A stretch of 64,000 nucleotides of DNA from Paenibacillus sp. FSL H8-0548 (lineage in GTDB: Bacteria; Bacillota; Bacilli; Paenibacillales; Paenibacillaceae). The stretch covers positions 686,001 through 750,000 of the forward strand of contig NZ_CP152049.1 in NCBI RefSeq assembly GCF_038630985.1. The letters run 5' to 3'. Position numbers and translations under genes: made by a program. The notes beneath the pieces were generated by a model. It had not been told where the DNA came from. It was given only the letters and a program-made list of their open reading frames with translations, and did no database searches. Of the stretch, positions 17,197-26,048 are shown piece by piece. Within the stretch, counting starts at the first letter, position 1. Each line of letters starts with the position of its first letter.

Positions 17197-18246
17197 ATGA
17201 GCAAATTTCGAATCGGCTTAATTGGTTTAGGAGGAATGGCTGGAGAGCATATCAGATGGATGAATGCAGAAGGCTGCTTTGAGGTGGTTGCTGTGAGTGA
17301 TGTGTATGAAGAGGCACTGCTTAGAGTCGGCGAACAGCTCGGTGTCGCTCCCGATAAGCGCTACACTGACTATAATTTGCTAATTGAGGACCCGGCTGTT
17401 GATGCAGTCGTGTCTGTTACGCCAAACAACGTCCATGCAGCGATTATCCATTCGTGCCTGCAAGCGGGGAAGCCGTTCATGGCAGAAAAACCGTTTACCC
17501 GTGTGTTTGAGGAGGCGGCTCCGCTGCTGGAGGCGTATGAGCGGCAGCCGGTTCCAGCGATGCTCGCATTCACCTACCGTTACACGCCGGCCTTCCGCTA
17601 CGCCAGGGAGCTTGTACGCGATGGCAAGATTGGCGCTGTTCGCAGCTTCTCCATTCAATATTTGCAAGGCTGGGGCGCGGCATCAAATAATGTTCCTTAT
17701 ATTTGGCGGTTTAATAAAGACGTTACCGGTACAGGGACGCTTGGTGACTTAGGTTCGCATATGATCGACATGGCGCGCTTTCTCTTTGGAGAATTTGAAG
17801 AGCTTTCAGCACAGCTGCATACGATTATTCCCGAGCGAATAGATCCAGCGAGTGGCAACATGGTCAAAATTGAAGTCGATGACTTCGCAAGCTTTCAAGC
17901 GCGAATGACGGGTGGCGTGATGGGTGTCTTCCAAACGACTCGCAATGCGATCGGATCGGGCAATCAGCATGAGGTATCTATCTACGGAGATTCCGGTACG
18001 CTGCACGCTTCAACGCTGAATCCGAATGAGGTGTCCTGGATTCGCGAGGAAGCGCCAGGGCAGCTAGCGAAGCTGTCGGTTGATGTGCCTGAGCATTGCA
18101 GGGTTACGCAGTACGCCAATTTCAAGGCATTGCTTGAGGGAACTATCCCCGATGGGATTGCCGGTTTTATGGACGGCTATCGCAACCAAGAGATATTGGA
18201 TGCCATCGTCAGGGCAAGTGAAACAAAAACAACGCTGCGTTTGTAA
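17197..18246 (+). CDS. Gfo/Idh/MocA-family sugar oxidoreductase
   Basis: A 349-residue NAD(P)-dependent dehydrogenase. The N-terminal Rossmann fold has GLIGLGGMAG (about 6-15) and the family signature AEKPFTR (about 96), where the Lys is catalytic. The C-terminal alpha/beta domain holds GDLGSHMIDMARFLFG with the conserved His. It probably oxidises or epimerises the sugar imported by module A, together with ThuA. AGAGAGGAAC lies upstream of the ATG, and the gene closes the operon with a strong terminator. Confidence 0.92.
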   Translation: MSKFRIGLIGLGGMAGEHIRWMNAEGCFEVVAVSDVYEEALLRVGEQLGVAPDKRYTDYNLLIEDPAVDAVVSVTPNNVHAAIIHSCLQAGKPFMAEKPFTRVFEEAAPLLEAYERQPVPAMLAFTYRYTPAFRYARELVRDGKIGAVRSFSIQYLQGWGAASNNVPYIWRFNKDVTGTGTLGDLGSHMIDMARFLFGEFEELSAQLHTIIPERIDPASGNMVKIEVDDFASFQARMTGGVMGVFQTTRNAIGSGNQHEVSIYGDSGTLHASTLNPNEVSWIREEAPGQLAKLSVDVPEHCRVTQYANFKALLEGTIPDGIAGFMDGYRNQEILDAIVRASETKTTLRL

Positions 18247-18259
18247 GTTTGTTCATAGT

Positions 18260-18309
18260 AAACCGGTTTAGCCAAGGCGATATTAGTCTTGGCTGAACCG
18301 GTTTTTTTG
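18260..18309 (+). terminator. Terminator of the module A operon
   Basis: AAACCGGTTTAGCCAAG (18260-18276) pairs with CTTGGCTGAACCGGTTT (18288-18304) with one G-U pair, followed by TTTT. Confidence 0.93.
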
Positions 18310-18315
18310 TTGCAC

Positions 18316-18363
18316 GGGAAAGTATATCATTTTGCCATACTTTCTCTATATTTCTCCGGAATG
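18316..18363. repeat. Interspersed repeat R2, copy B
   Basis: GGGAAAGTATATCATTTTGCC..., ending CTCTATATTTCTCCGGAATG, matches 8315-8363. GAAAGTAT and ATACTTTC are inverted. It begins a few bases after a terminator T-tract. Confidence 0.8.
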
Positions 18364-18427
18364 GGGCTAGTTCTAGGATAGTGGTACATTCACTCCGAGC
18401 ACGAACCCCCGCTTTCTCCGCACGCAG

Positions 18428-18617
18428 GCTATCCTGCACATTTGCAGTAACTTCGCGCTTTTCAGCCTTTCTGAGCTGCCTATCCTGCACATTTGCATTA
18501 GAATGGACTAATTTCGGCTTAAGAAACACCTGTCAGGCGGTCTATCGTGCAGGGGTACAACATAGCCTCGTGGGAGCTCGAAGAAATAGCTTCTATCCTG
18601 CCAAAGTGCAGGATAGC
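18428..18617. repeat. Cluster of CTATCCTGCA / TGCAGGATAG palindromic repeats (R3)
   Basis: GCTATCCTGCACATTTGCAG at 18428-18447, followed by TAACTTC, is the reverse complement, with one change, of the unit starting 49491. TATCCTGCACATTTGCA recurs at 18481, a variant TCTATCGTGCAGG lies at 18541, and a perfect inverted pair CTATCCTGC / GCAGGATAG lies at 18593-18616. No ORF here is supported. Confidence 0.8.
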
Positions 18618-19030
18618 ACCGGAACGGGAGTAGTTGGAGAGCTGGTTGGAGGGTAAGTTAGTCATCCATTAGTTATGGACAAAGTGCAGTGCAGCAGCAA
18701 CACGCTCTTCTCATCCGTATCCAGAATCTCTTCAGCATGTCACACCGCGCAAGGACTCAAATCCGGTTTTCACTCCTTTTTTATGTGTGGTTGCAGCTGC
18801 GGCTGTAGATGATCACTGCGAATGGGGCATGATGATAAATAGTGTGCTTTGTGCAATGTACGACAGTATAAAGAGTGATTCGAAGGGCCGCGTTGCACAA
18901 AATACAGGCCTGTTGATTATCCAACCTACTTGTATCTATAAATCATCTTGAAGTAATATTAAGCGTTGTAGCGAAAATCGTGTTCTCATCTATTCAATCG
19001 TTCTGGGTAAACATGAGGAAGGAGTTTATT
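18618..19030. other. Gene-free leader of module B
   Basis: No ORF with a start site and no strong hairpin was seen. Short words TTGTGCAA.. and GTTGCACAA (about 18850-18900) resemble words near 33.83 and 53.74 kb. It must contain the promoter of the kinase gene, but none could be picked with confidence. Confidence 0.4.
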
Positions 19031-20848
19031 TTGAAGGCTGGAAGCTTGTACGACAACTATGTCAAAAATAATCTTTTTATGAAAATGATTCTGTTGTTCG
19101 CTCTCATTACGACCGTAACGATCGTGACCTTTTCTTATTTTATGTTTAATGTAATGTCACAATCGATCATCCACAATGAGCTCGGAAATCAGAAAAAAGC
19201 GATGGAAAGCGTTAATAGCTACATTACTCGCAAATATGAATCGGTACAATCGATGATGCTGGATGTGTATAGGAATGAGGCGCTGTCGCTTCATCTCTCC
19301 TATTTTTTGCAGCATCCGTTCGATGATTACATGAAATATCAATTGGATCAGTATACCAACGATGCTAATATTGATGTGGCTAAGGGACTCGATTATTTTA
19401 AAAATAAGCTGGATAACGATGATGATATCGAGAATTTGCTGCTGTACAGCTCGGAGAAGCAATTTTTATTCGCTTATAAGCAGGGGCATGTGAGCAAATT
19501 AATTTCAACTAACGCCTCGCGTTCTTATATTCCAGATGCGATGGCGCTTGAGAATAGCATGATGTCTGTACCTAATGCTTGGGTTCGTAATGCGATTAAT
19601 CAGCATGATCCGAAGCTCTTCGCAATGCGCGTGCCGATCACGGACAAAAATTCATTAAAAAATTTAGGCCAGCTTCTTGTTTATTTTAATTCCGATCGCA
19701 TTAAGCAAGCGCTTGAGAGCTATAAGGAGCAATTAAAAGGATACATTCTCGTGCTTGGGCCTACTGGCGAGGTCTTGTTCGACTCCTCTGACCGCTACTA
19801 TGGAATCCGTTATCCCTATGCGGATAAAATCGAAGCGCTGTATGATACCGTAATGCTTGAAGAGGAATCGCATGTGACGACACTTACTCAAACTCAAGCG
19901 GGTTACCTAGTCGTCGGCGTAGCTTCGAAGGCAGAGGTTGCCGCCGCTTATCAGGGGCTGAAGCACACCATTGCATTGATTAGCGCGATTTGTATTATTG
20001 TGGTGCTGCTCTTGCCTGTTTTGGTCGTCACGAATTTTGCGAAACGAACGAATAAAATTATCCGCTTCATGCGCAAGGTGGAGAATGGCGACTTGTCAGC
20101 ACGTATTCAAGATGATAAGGAAGACGAGCTCGGACAAATATCCCGCAGCTTTAATGATATGCTTGGCGAGCTCACCCGCCATATCGACCGCGTATATAAA
20201 GCGGAAATCAAGCAGAAGCATACGGAGCTTGCTGCGCTGCAGGCAAGGGTCAACCCTCACTTTTTGTACAATACGCTGGAAGTGATTCGCATGCGTGCTG
20301 TATCGCAAGGGGCGAAGGATGTAGGTGAGATGATCTATAGCCTGTCCGTTCTGTTCAAAAGCTTCGTTCAGCCTAAAGGCGAAAATACGCTTAAGGAAGA
20401 GCTTGAGACCTCGCGTCTTTATTTGGAGCTGTTCCGCATTCGTTACAAGGATAAGCTATCCTACGAGATTTTATGCGACGATTGCTTGGCTGGAAAAAAT
20501 ATAATGCGCATGGCGCTCCAGCCGATTATAGAAAATTACGTTGTGCACGGTCTCCAGCCCCGCAGATCGGATAATCATATTCGAATAAGCGTCTATGAGG
20601 CAGAAGGACGAGTCCGCATTCAGGCGGAGGATAATGGTATCGGAATTGAGCCCAAGCGGCTCGAGACGATCCGTCAATCGCTTGATTCCGTGGAGGAGGT
20701 TGGTGATTCCTTCGGCTTGCGCAGCGTGCATGAGCGGTTGAAGCTGCTTTATGGAACGGACTATGGCCTTGATATTACAAGCACGCTAGGCGTTGGAACG
20801 ATCGTAACGATTGAGTTTCCAAGCGAGGAGGAAGCACAGCATGTATAG
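19031..20848 (+). CDS. YesM-type sensor histidine kinase, module B
   Basis: The 605-residue membrane kinase has TM1 at about 17-40, an extracytoplasmic sensor of about 270 residues, TM2 at about 313-335, a HAMP linker to about 390, and the phospho-acceptor His410 in NPHFLYNTLEVI. The ATPase domain shows QPIIENYVVHGL and DNGIGI. TTG 19031 is chosen because AGGAAGGAG lies 6 nt before it; upstream in-frame GTG 18980 and ATG 19013 lack a good site. It overlaps the regulator gene by 8 bp, so the two are translationally coupled. Confidence 0.92.
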   Translation: MKAGSLYDNYVKNNLFMKMILLFALITTVTIVTFSYFMFNVMSQSIIHNELGNQKKAMESVNSYITRKYESVQSMMLDVYRNEALSLHLSYFLQHPFDDYMKYQLDQYTNDANIDVAKGLDYFKNKLDNDDDIENLLLYSSEKQFLFAYKQGHVSKLISTNASRSYIPDAMALENSMMSVPNAWVRNAINQHDPKLFAMRVPITDKNSLKNLGQLLVYFNSDRIKQALESYKEQLKGYILVLGPTGEVLFDSSDRYYGIRYPYADKIEALYDTVMLEEESHVTTLTQTQAGYLVVGVASKAEVAAAYQGLKHTIALISAICIIVVLLLPVLVVTNFAKRTNKIIRFMRKVENGDLSARIQDDKEDELGQISRSFNDMLGELTRHIDRVYKAEIKQKHTELAALQARVNPHFLYNTLEVIRMRAVSQGAKDVGEMIYSLSVLFKSFVQPKGENTLKEELETSRLYLELFRIRYKDKLSYEILCDDCLAGKNIMRMALQPIIENYVVHGLQPRRSDNHIRISVYEAEGRVRIQAEDNGIGIEPKRLETIRQSLDSVEEVGDSFGLRSVHERLKLLYGTDYGLDITSTLGVGTIVTIEFPSEEEAQHV

Positions 20849-22361
20849 AGTGTTCTTAGTAGACGACGAGCCGTTCATCATCGAGGGTCTTTACGATATT
20901 ATTGACTGGTCGGCATACGGCCTAGAAATTGTAGGCTCCGCGGAAAATGGACAGGATGCGCTAGAGGCGCTCAAGGAATCAGCGGCGGACATTTTGTTGA
21001 CGGACATTTCGATGCCGATCATGGATGGCCTAACCTTAATTCGTGAAGCTCGTAAATTCCGACCTGATTTGAAGGTTATTATTTTGAGCGGCTACAATGA
21101 ATTTGATTATATTAAGTCGGGGCTGAGGCTTGGCGTCGAAAACTATTTGCTCAAGCCGATCAATATCGACGAGCTTCAGGAGACGCTTGTGGGTACGATC
21201 GACAAGCTGAATACGACGAGACCAGACCGACTTTTTAGCGATTATGATATTCGCATTCTTAGGGATAATATATTGTATCGCTGGTTAACCGGACGCATAG
21301 CGCCAAATGAGCTGAGCGAACGGGCCGATATACTGGACATTCGTTTAGATGCGCCGTATCTCATCACCGCGATTTTGCGGACGGAGAATCAATTTGAGCC
21401 CTCTTATGAGGCTGCGCAGCGGCTCGCCGTTCAAGACCCGTCGATGCTGCCTTTTGTCGATATTGATGGCGATCTCGTTATTGTCTTTATGCTTGATGAT
21501 CCTGCGGCCGGCAAAGAAAAGGCGATAAGCATTCTTGAGAATATGCAAAAAAGGCTTGCGCCCAGTCCCATGCGAATTTCGCTCGGCAGCGTGGAGGCAA
21601 TAGGCGAAGGTGCGCCAAGAAGCTATGCCCATGCGAAGAAGGCGCAGGAGTATTTTCTGTTGATGGACGAGCCGGCTATTTTGGATTATGGCTTGCTGTC
21701 AGAGAAGAATGACATTGTCAATATAGAGGCTAAGCCGCTGGATTGGTCATCCTACTCGAAGTTTATTAAGGCCAAGGATTTGGAAAGCCTGCACGCGGCG
21801 ATTGATGCAGATTTTGAGTTGTATCAAGCGCTTGAAGGCGTTACGCCGGCTTATATTCAGAGCATGGCTATTGAGCTGATGATTCGGTTCAAGATGGAGC
21901 TGAAAGAAATCAAACAGGCAGACCAGCCAGAGCTGTACAAAGCAGGCTTCGTGCAGATGATGCAGGCCGAGACGATTGAAGGCTTGGTGTCAGTGGTCAA
22001 GGAAGCAGCGAGGTTAACAGTGGATTCGCTTATGCGCGACGTGAAAAGTCCGATTATTCAGCAACTGCTGGGCTATGTACATGAAAACTACGCGCAGGCG
22101 TTGTCGTTAAAATCGCTAAGCCAGCAATACAATATTCATCCCGTCTATCTTGGTCATCTGTTCCAGAAGGAAACGAGTGAAACGTTCACTGAATATATTA
22201 ACAAATATCGAATCGGCAAGGCCAAGGAAATGCTGAAAGAAACGCAACTAAAGGTACAGGAAATTGCCATGAAGGTAGGCTACTGGGAAACTGGGTATTT
22301 TTACAAGCAATTCAAAAAACATGTTGGAATTTCACCCACCGACTATAAAGGACTGCTCTAA
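20841..22361 (+). CDS. YesN-type response regulator (REC + AraC HTH), module B
   Basis: The 506-residue regulator has a receiver domain with VDDE (8-10 acidic pocket) and phospho-acceptor D55 in LLTDISMP, a middle region of about 270 residues, and a C-terminal AraC double helix-turn-helix (LKSLSQQYNIHPVYLGHLFQ and VQEIAMKVGYWETGYFYKQF). ATG 20841 follows GAGGAGGAAG by 6 nt. It should activate the adjacent importer and glycosidase operon starting at 22559. Confidence 0.93.
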   Translation: MYRVFLVDDEPFIIEGLYDIIDWSAYGLEIVGSAENGQDALEALKESAADILLTDISMPIMDGLTLIREARKFRPDLKVIILSGYNEFDYIKSGLRLGVENYLLKPINIDELQETLVGTIDKLNTTRPDRLFSDYDIRILRDNILYRWLTGRIAPNELSERADILDIRLDAPYLITAILRTENQFEPSYEAAQRLAVQDPSMLPFVDIDGDLVIVFMLDDPAAGKEKAISILENMQKRLAPSPMRISLGSVEAIGEGAPRSYAHAKKAQEYFLLMDEPAILDYGLLSEKNDIVNIEAKPLDWSSYSKFIKAKDLESLHAAIDADFELYQALEGVTPAYIQSMAIELMIRFKMELKEIKQADQPELYKAGFVQMMQAETIEGLVSVVKEAARLTVDSLMRDVKSPIIQQLLGYVHENYAQALSLKSLSQQYNIHPVYLGHLFQKETSETFTEYINKYRIGKAKEMLKETQLKVQEIAMKVGYWETGYFYKQFKKHVGISPTDYKGLL

Positions 22362-22384
22362 GCAAGACTGGGCAGTCTTTTTTC
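22347..22384 (+). terminator. Terminator after the module B regulator
   Basis: GACTGC at the gene end pairs with GCAGTC, followed by TTTTTTC. The stem is short (6-7 bp), with an alternative internal stem GACTG / CAGTC. It may only partly separate regulator and importer transcripts. Confidence 0.6.
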
Positions 22385-22496
22385 TTTAATTTGTACAGCA
22401 TACCTTTACTTTGTTCTCTATTTGAAAACCGTTACATCCGTTATTTTTATATTAGTCCTTAAAACGCATCGCGAATATGGGACAAGAGACAAAGAA

Positions 22497-22514
22497 GTAA
22501 GCGTATGCTTACAC
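22497..22514 (+). promoter_or_regulatory. Perfect palindrome GTAAGC-GTAT-GCTTAC, candidate operator
   Basis: A 16-bp palindrome (22497-22512), with ACA completing GCTTACA, lies 46 bp upstream of the module B binding-protein start. It resembles a catabolite-responsive element in part, but the CG centre is displaced. GCTTACA also lies upstream of modules C and D. Confidence 0.45.
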
Positions 22515-22558
22515 AATCGGTTTGTGCTTCGCAACACGATACGGGGAGGATTTACACA

Positions 22559-24025
22559 ATGAATAAGAAAAGAAGATTTATACCAGCGCTTGCGCTGATG
22601 CTGGTCATGTCCATCGTGCTTAGCGCCTGCGGGGGCAGCAAAAACGAGAGCGCGGAAGGCACTGCCGAAAAACCGGTAGAGCTGATCTGGTACACGATTG
22701 GTACGCCTCAAAAAGATGTAGACAAGGTTATGGCTGAAGTTAGTAAATATACAGCTGAAAAAATCGGCGTTACCGTTAAAATGAACATGATCGATTGGGG
22801 CGACTACGCACAGAAGCTGCAAGTAATGACAGCATCCGGCGAAGCGGTAGACATTATGTTTACAGCCTCATGGGCATTCGACTACGTTCAAAATGCTAGA
22901 AAAGGCGCCTTCATGCAAATCGATGATCTGCTCAAAGAGCATGGACAAGGCATCGTCGACACGCTTGATCCGGCATTCTTGGAAGGCTCTAAGATCGATG
23001 GACATAACTACGGCATTCCAGCTAACAAGGAGCTGCCTGCTCAAGAGGTATGGCGCTTCAACAAGCAGTATGTAGACAAATACAATCTGGACATTTCGAA
23101 AGTTTACACGTTTGAAAGCCTAGAGCCTATGCTCAAAATCATTAAAGAAAATGAGCCAGGCGTATATCCATTTGCCGTTGATAAAAACCAAATGCCATAC
23201 GTACCTTACGACTACGTAATCGAGAAGCTGCCTATGGCTGTGAAACTTGATACGACGGACTTCAAAATCGTCAACGTACTAGAGACACCTGAAATGAAAC
23301 AAATTTTGAACACGATGCACAAGTACTACAAAGCAGGCTACATCCCGACTGAAGCCGCTACTATGGATTCGATGACAGATGTTCAAACGACAGGCAAATG
23401 GTTCGCTGACCGTGCGACATCGCAGCCTTTCGCTGACAACCTTTGGTCGGCAAGCTACGGCTACCCAGTCGTATCCACGCCAGCAAGCGATGCACTTATC
23501 TATAACTGGTCTGTAATGGGCTCTATGCAAGCAATTTCAGCTAACTCGAAATACCCAGAGAAAGCAATGGAATTCTTGAACCTGCTTAACACAGATCCTG
23601 TACTTCGCAACATGGTTGATTCAGGCATCGAAGGCGTTCACTACAAGAAAGCAAGCGACAATGTGATGGATAATCTTGATGAATCCAAAAACTATGATAT
23701 GCCAACCTTTTCGCTGGGTAATGTTTTGCTCACTTACTTGAACACAACGGATCCTACGAACAAATGGGAAGAGTTCCAGAAGTTTAACGATGCAGGAACA
23801 GAAGCTCCGCTTCTAGGCTTCAACTTCGATACGTCGAAGGTAACAACGGAAATCGCGTCCGTAAACAACGTGAGGGAAGAATTCTGGGCGGCACTTATGA
23901 CAGGAACTGTTGATCCTGAAACCTATCTGACGCGTGCGAATGATAAATTTAAGGCAGCTGGACTTGAAAAAATCATGGCTGAGGCTCAGCGTCAGCTTGA
24001 CGAGTGGAGAGCCGCGAACAAGTAA
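22559..24025 (+). CDS. Extracellular sugar-binding lipoprotein, module B
   Basis: A 488-residue solute-binding lipoprotein with lipobox LSAC (Cys24) and a Ser/Asn/Glu-rich linker. The mature part begins ELIWYTIGTPQKDVDKVM and shows the class pattern MTASGEAVDIMFTASW. It is the first gene of a run of six that ends with three glycosidases, so the ligand is probably an alpha-mannose-containing oligosaccharide (inference from context). ATG 22559 follows GGGGAGGA by 8 nt, in preference to the track's longer in-frame extension. A strong stem-loop without T-tract follows the stop, a common device to raise binding-protein mRNA over permease mRNA. Confidence 0.92.
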   Translation: MNKKRRFIPALALMLVMSIVLSACGGSKNESAEGTAEKPVELIWYTIGTPQKDVDKVMAEVSKYTAEKIGVTVKMNMIDWGDYAQKLQVMTASGEAVDIMFTASWAFDYVQNARKGAFMQIDDLLKEHGQGIVDTLDPAFLEGSKIDGHNYGIPANKELPAQEVWRFNKQYVDKYNLDISKVYTFESLEPMLKIIKENEPGVYPFAVDKNQMPYVPYDYVIEKLPMAVKLDTTDFKIVNVLETPEMKQILNTMHKYYKAGYIPTEAATMDSMTDVQTTGKWFADRATSQPFADNLWSASYGYPVVSTPASDALIYNWSVMGSMQAISANSKYPEKAMEFLNLLNTDPVLRNMVDSGIEGVHYKKASDNVMDNLDESKNYDMPTFSLGNVLLTYLNTTDPTNKWEEFQKFNDAGTEAPLLGFNFDTSKVTTEIASVNNVREEFWAALMTGTVDPETYLTRANDKFKAAGLEKIMAEAQRQLDEWRAANK

Positions 24026-24032
24026 ACAAGCG

Positions 24033-24073
24033 GAAGGTATGAGGCGAATGCGCGGCATTCGATTCATACCTTC
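24033..24073 (+). other. Intercistronic stem-loop between binding protein and permease
   Basis: GAAGGTATGA-GG-CGAATGC pairs with GCATTCG-AT-TCATACCTTC around a 3-nt loop, with one symmetric 2-nt internal loop. No T-tract follows, so mRNA stabilisation or partial attenuation is more likely than termination. Confidence 0.8.
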
Positions 24074-24105
24074 TCTCATTAATCTGACTGCAGAGAGGTG
24101 ATCAT

Positions 24106-25044
24106 GTGGGAGCCATAGGGCGTTTTCTCAAAGATATTAACAAAAATACAGCGATGCTGATCATGGTATTGCCAGCTACAGTTTGGTTTATTTTCTTCTC
24201 TTACTTGCCAATGGCGGGTATGATTATCGCGTTTAAGGAATACCGTTATAGCCGAGATGGATTCTTGGCAAGCATTATCGAAAGCAAATGGGTTGGCTTG
24301 CAAAACTTTAAATTTCTATTCAGTACGAACGATGCTTACATCATAACGCGCAATACGGTGTTATATAACATATTCTTTATCGTGCTTGGGCTAGTCATTG
24401 CTGTTGCGATGGCGATTATGCTGGCAGAAATTACGAACAAAAGATTAGCAAAAGTATACCAAACTGGAATGTTTCTGCCGTACTTCCTGTCATGGGTTAT
24501 CGTAGGCTACTTCGTATTCAGCTTCCTGAGCCTAGATCGGGGCGTTGTTAACCAAGTTTTCGGCTGGTTCGGTATTGATCCAGTGAACTGGTATTCAGAT
24601 CCAACCTACTGGCCAATCATTATTGTAGTCGTGTTTCTTTGGAAATCGGTTGGCTATAACAGCGTGATCTACTTGGCGGCTATTATGGGTATCGACAAAT
24701 CGCTTTATGAAGCAGCGATGATCGATGGTGCCAACAAATGGCAGCAAATTCGCAACATTACAATTCCGATGTTAACGCCACTTATTACCATATTGACGCT
24801 TTTGGCAATCGGGAAAATCTTTTACGCGGATTTTGGACTATTCTATCAGGTACCGCGCGATTCCGGAACGTTGTACAGCGTAACGAACGTTATCGACACT
24901 TATGTATATCGTGGTCTCAAAACGACCGGTGAAATCGGCATGAGTACGGCAGCAGGCCTGTATCAATCGCTTATCGGCTTCGTTCTTGTCATTACTTCGA
25001 ACGGAATCGTTCGCAAATTCAACAAAGACAATGCTTTGTTCTAG
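24106..25044 (+). CDS. Sugar ABC transporter permease (LplB-like), module B
   Basis: A 312-residue CUT1-type permease with about six TM segments and the EAA loop YEAAMIDGANKWQQIRNITIPML (about 203-225). The N-terminal pattern YLPMAGMIIAFKEYRYSRDGF is typical of the LplB group. The GTG start is preferred because AGAGAGGTG lies just upstream; the ATG two bases earlier is in another frame. It is paired with the next permease, and no ATPase gene is nearby. Confidence 0.92.
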   Translation: MGAIGRFLKDINKNTAMLIMVLPATVWFIFFSYLPMAGMIIAFKEYRYSRDGFLASIIESKWVGLQNFKFLFSTNDAYIITRNTVLYNIFFIVLGLVIAVAMAIMLAEITNKRLAKVYQTGMFLPYFLSWVIVGYFVFSFLSLDRGVVNQVFGWFGIDPVNWYSDPTYWPIIIVVVFLWKSVGYNSVIYLAAIMGIDKSLYEAAMIDGANKWQQIRNITIPMLTPLITILTLLAIGKIFYADFGLFYQVPRDSGTLYSVTNVIDTYVYRGLKTTGEIGMSTAAGLYQSLIGFVLVITSNGIVRKFNKDNALF

Positions 25045-25098
25045 TCAGAGTGGCTTATAGCCAATAGAGACAAGCATTGCGAAGGGAGGAAAACCGCT

Positions 25099-26016
25099 GT
25101 GTCCGCTCAAACGACGAAAGGCCGCGATTTTCATAGGCTGACGCCAGCTTGGAATATCATTTTTCATTCTGTAGCCGGTATTTTTGCATTAATATGCGTA
25201 TTTCCTTTTTTATTCGTTACGGTAATCTCCTTTACGGATGAGTCAACGCTTGCCAAGAATGGCTATCAGCTGTTCCCGGAAAAATGGAGCTTTGAGGCTT
25301 ACAGCTATTTGTTTAAAGCTGGAGATCAGTTGCTCCGCTCCTATGGGGTAACGATTGCTGTTACGGTTATTGGTACGGTTATCGGTGTTGTATTTACGGC
25401 ACTATTTGCTTATGCCATCTCGCGCCACAGCTTTAAATATCGTAACTTTTTCGCTTTCTTCGCCTTTTTTACGATGCTGTTTAACGGTGGCCTTGTACCG
25501 ACTTATATTATTGTCACGCAGCTTCTTGGACTTAAAGATTCGATTTGGGCACTAATATTGCCGCTTGCGGTCAACGCATTTTATATTATGATTTTGCGTA
25601 CGTTCTTCTCAACTATGGTACCGGATGCTATTATCGAATCAGGTAAAATAGACGGCGCTGGAGAGTTTGGCATCTTCTTTAAGCTGGTGCTGCCTTTGTC
25701 GCTTCCAGGTCTTGCTACCATTGGTTTGTTCAGCACGCTCGGGTATTGGAACGATTGGTTCAATGCGCTGCTGTATATTAACACGCCGAATTTAGTGCCG
25801 CTGCAATCGATGCTGATGCGGATTGAAAATAGTATGCAATTTATTATGCAAAACTCACAAAATGCTTCGCTCAGCGTAGGTGTGCTGCAGTCGATGCCGC
25901 AGGATACATCGCGTATGGCGATGGTGGTGCTTGCAACCGGTCCAATCGTATTCGCTTATCCGTTCTTCCAAAGATATTTCATTCAAGGTTTGACGGTTGG
26001 TGCCGTTAAAGAATAA
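25099..26016 (+). CDS. Sugar ABC transporter permease (YtcP/CarB-like), module B
   Basis: The second channel subunit, 305 residues. TM1 lies at about 20-42, and the EAA-like loop reads IIESGKIDGAGEFGIFFKLVLPL (about 178-200), where the usual EAA is ESG. The family C-terminus FIQGLTVGAVKE is complete. The GTG start follows GGGAGGAAAAC. It ends 32 bp before the GH125 gene and is part of the same operon. Confidence 0.92.
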   Translation: MSAQTTKGRDFHRLTPAWNIIFHSVAGIFALICVFPFLFVTVISFTDESTLAKNGYQLFPEKWSFEAYSYLFKAGDQLLRSYGVTIAVTVIGTVIGVVFTALFAYAISRHSFKYRNFFAFFAFFTMLFNGGLVPTYIIVTQLLGLKDSIWALILPLAVNAFYIMILRTFFSTMVPDAIIESGKIDGAGEFGIFFKLVLPLSLPGLATIGLFSTLGYWNDWFNALLYINTPNLVPLQSMLMRIENSMQFIMQNSQNASLSVGVLQSMPQDTSRMAMVVLATGPIVFAYPFFQRYFIQGLTVGAVKE

Positions 26017-26048
26017 TAACAAATCTGTTTCCTAAAGGAGCAATGATC

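Noticed and set aside
18381..18656. 91-codon plus-strand ORF
   Set aside because: Crosses the R3 repeat cluster; no ribosome site and same by-product peptides as at 49 kb.
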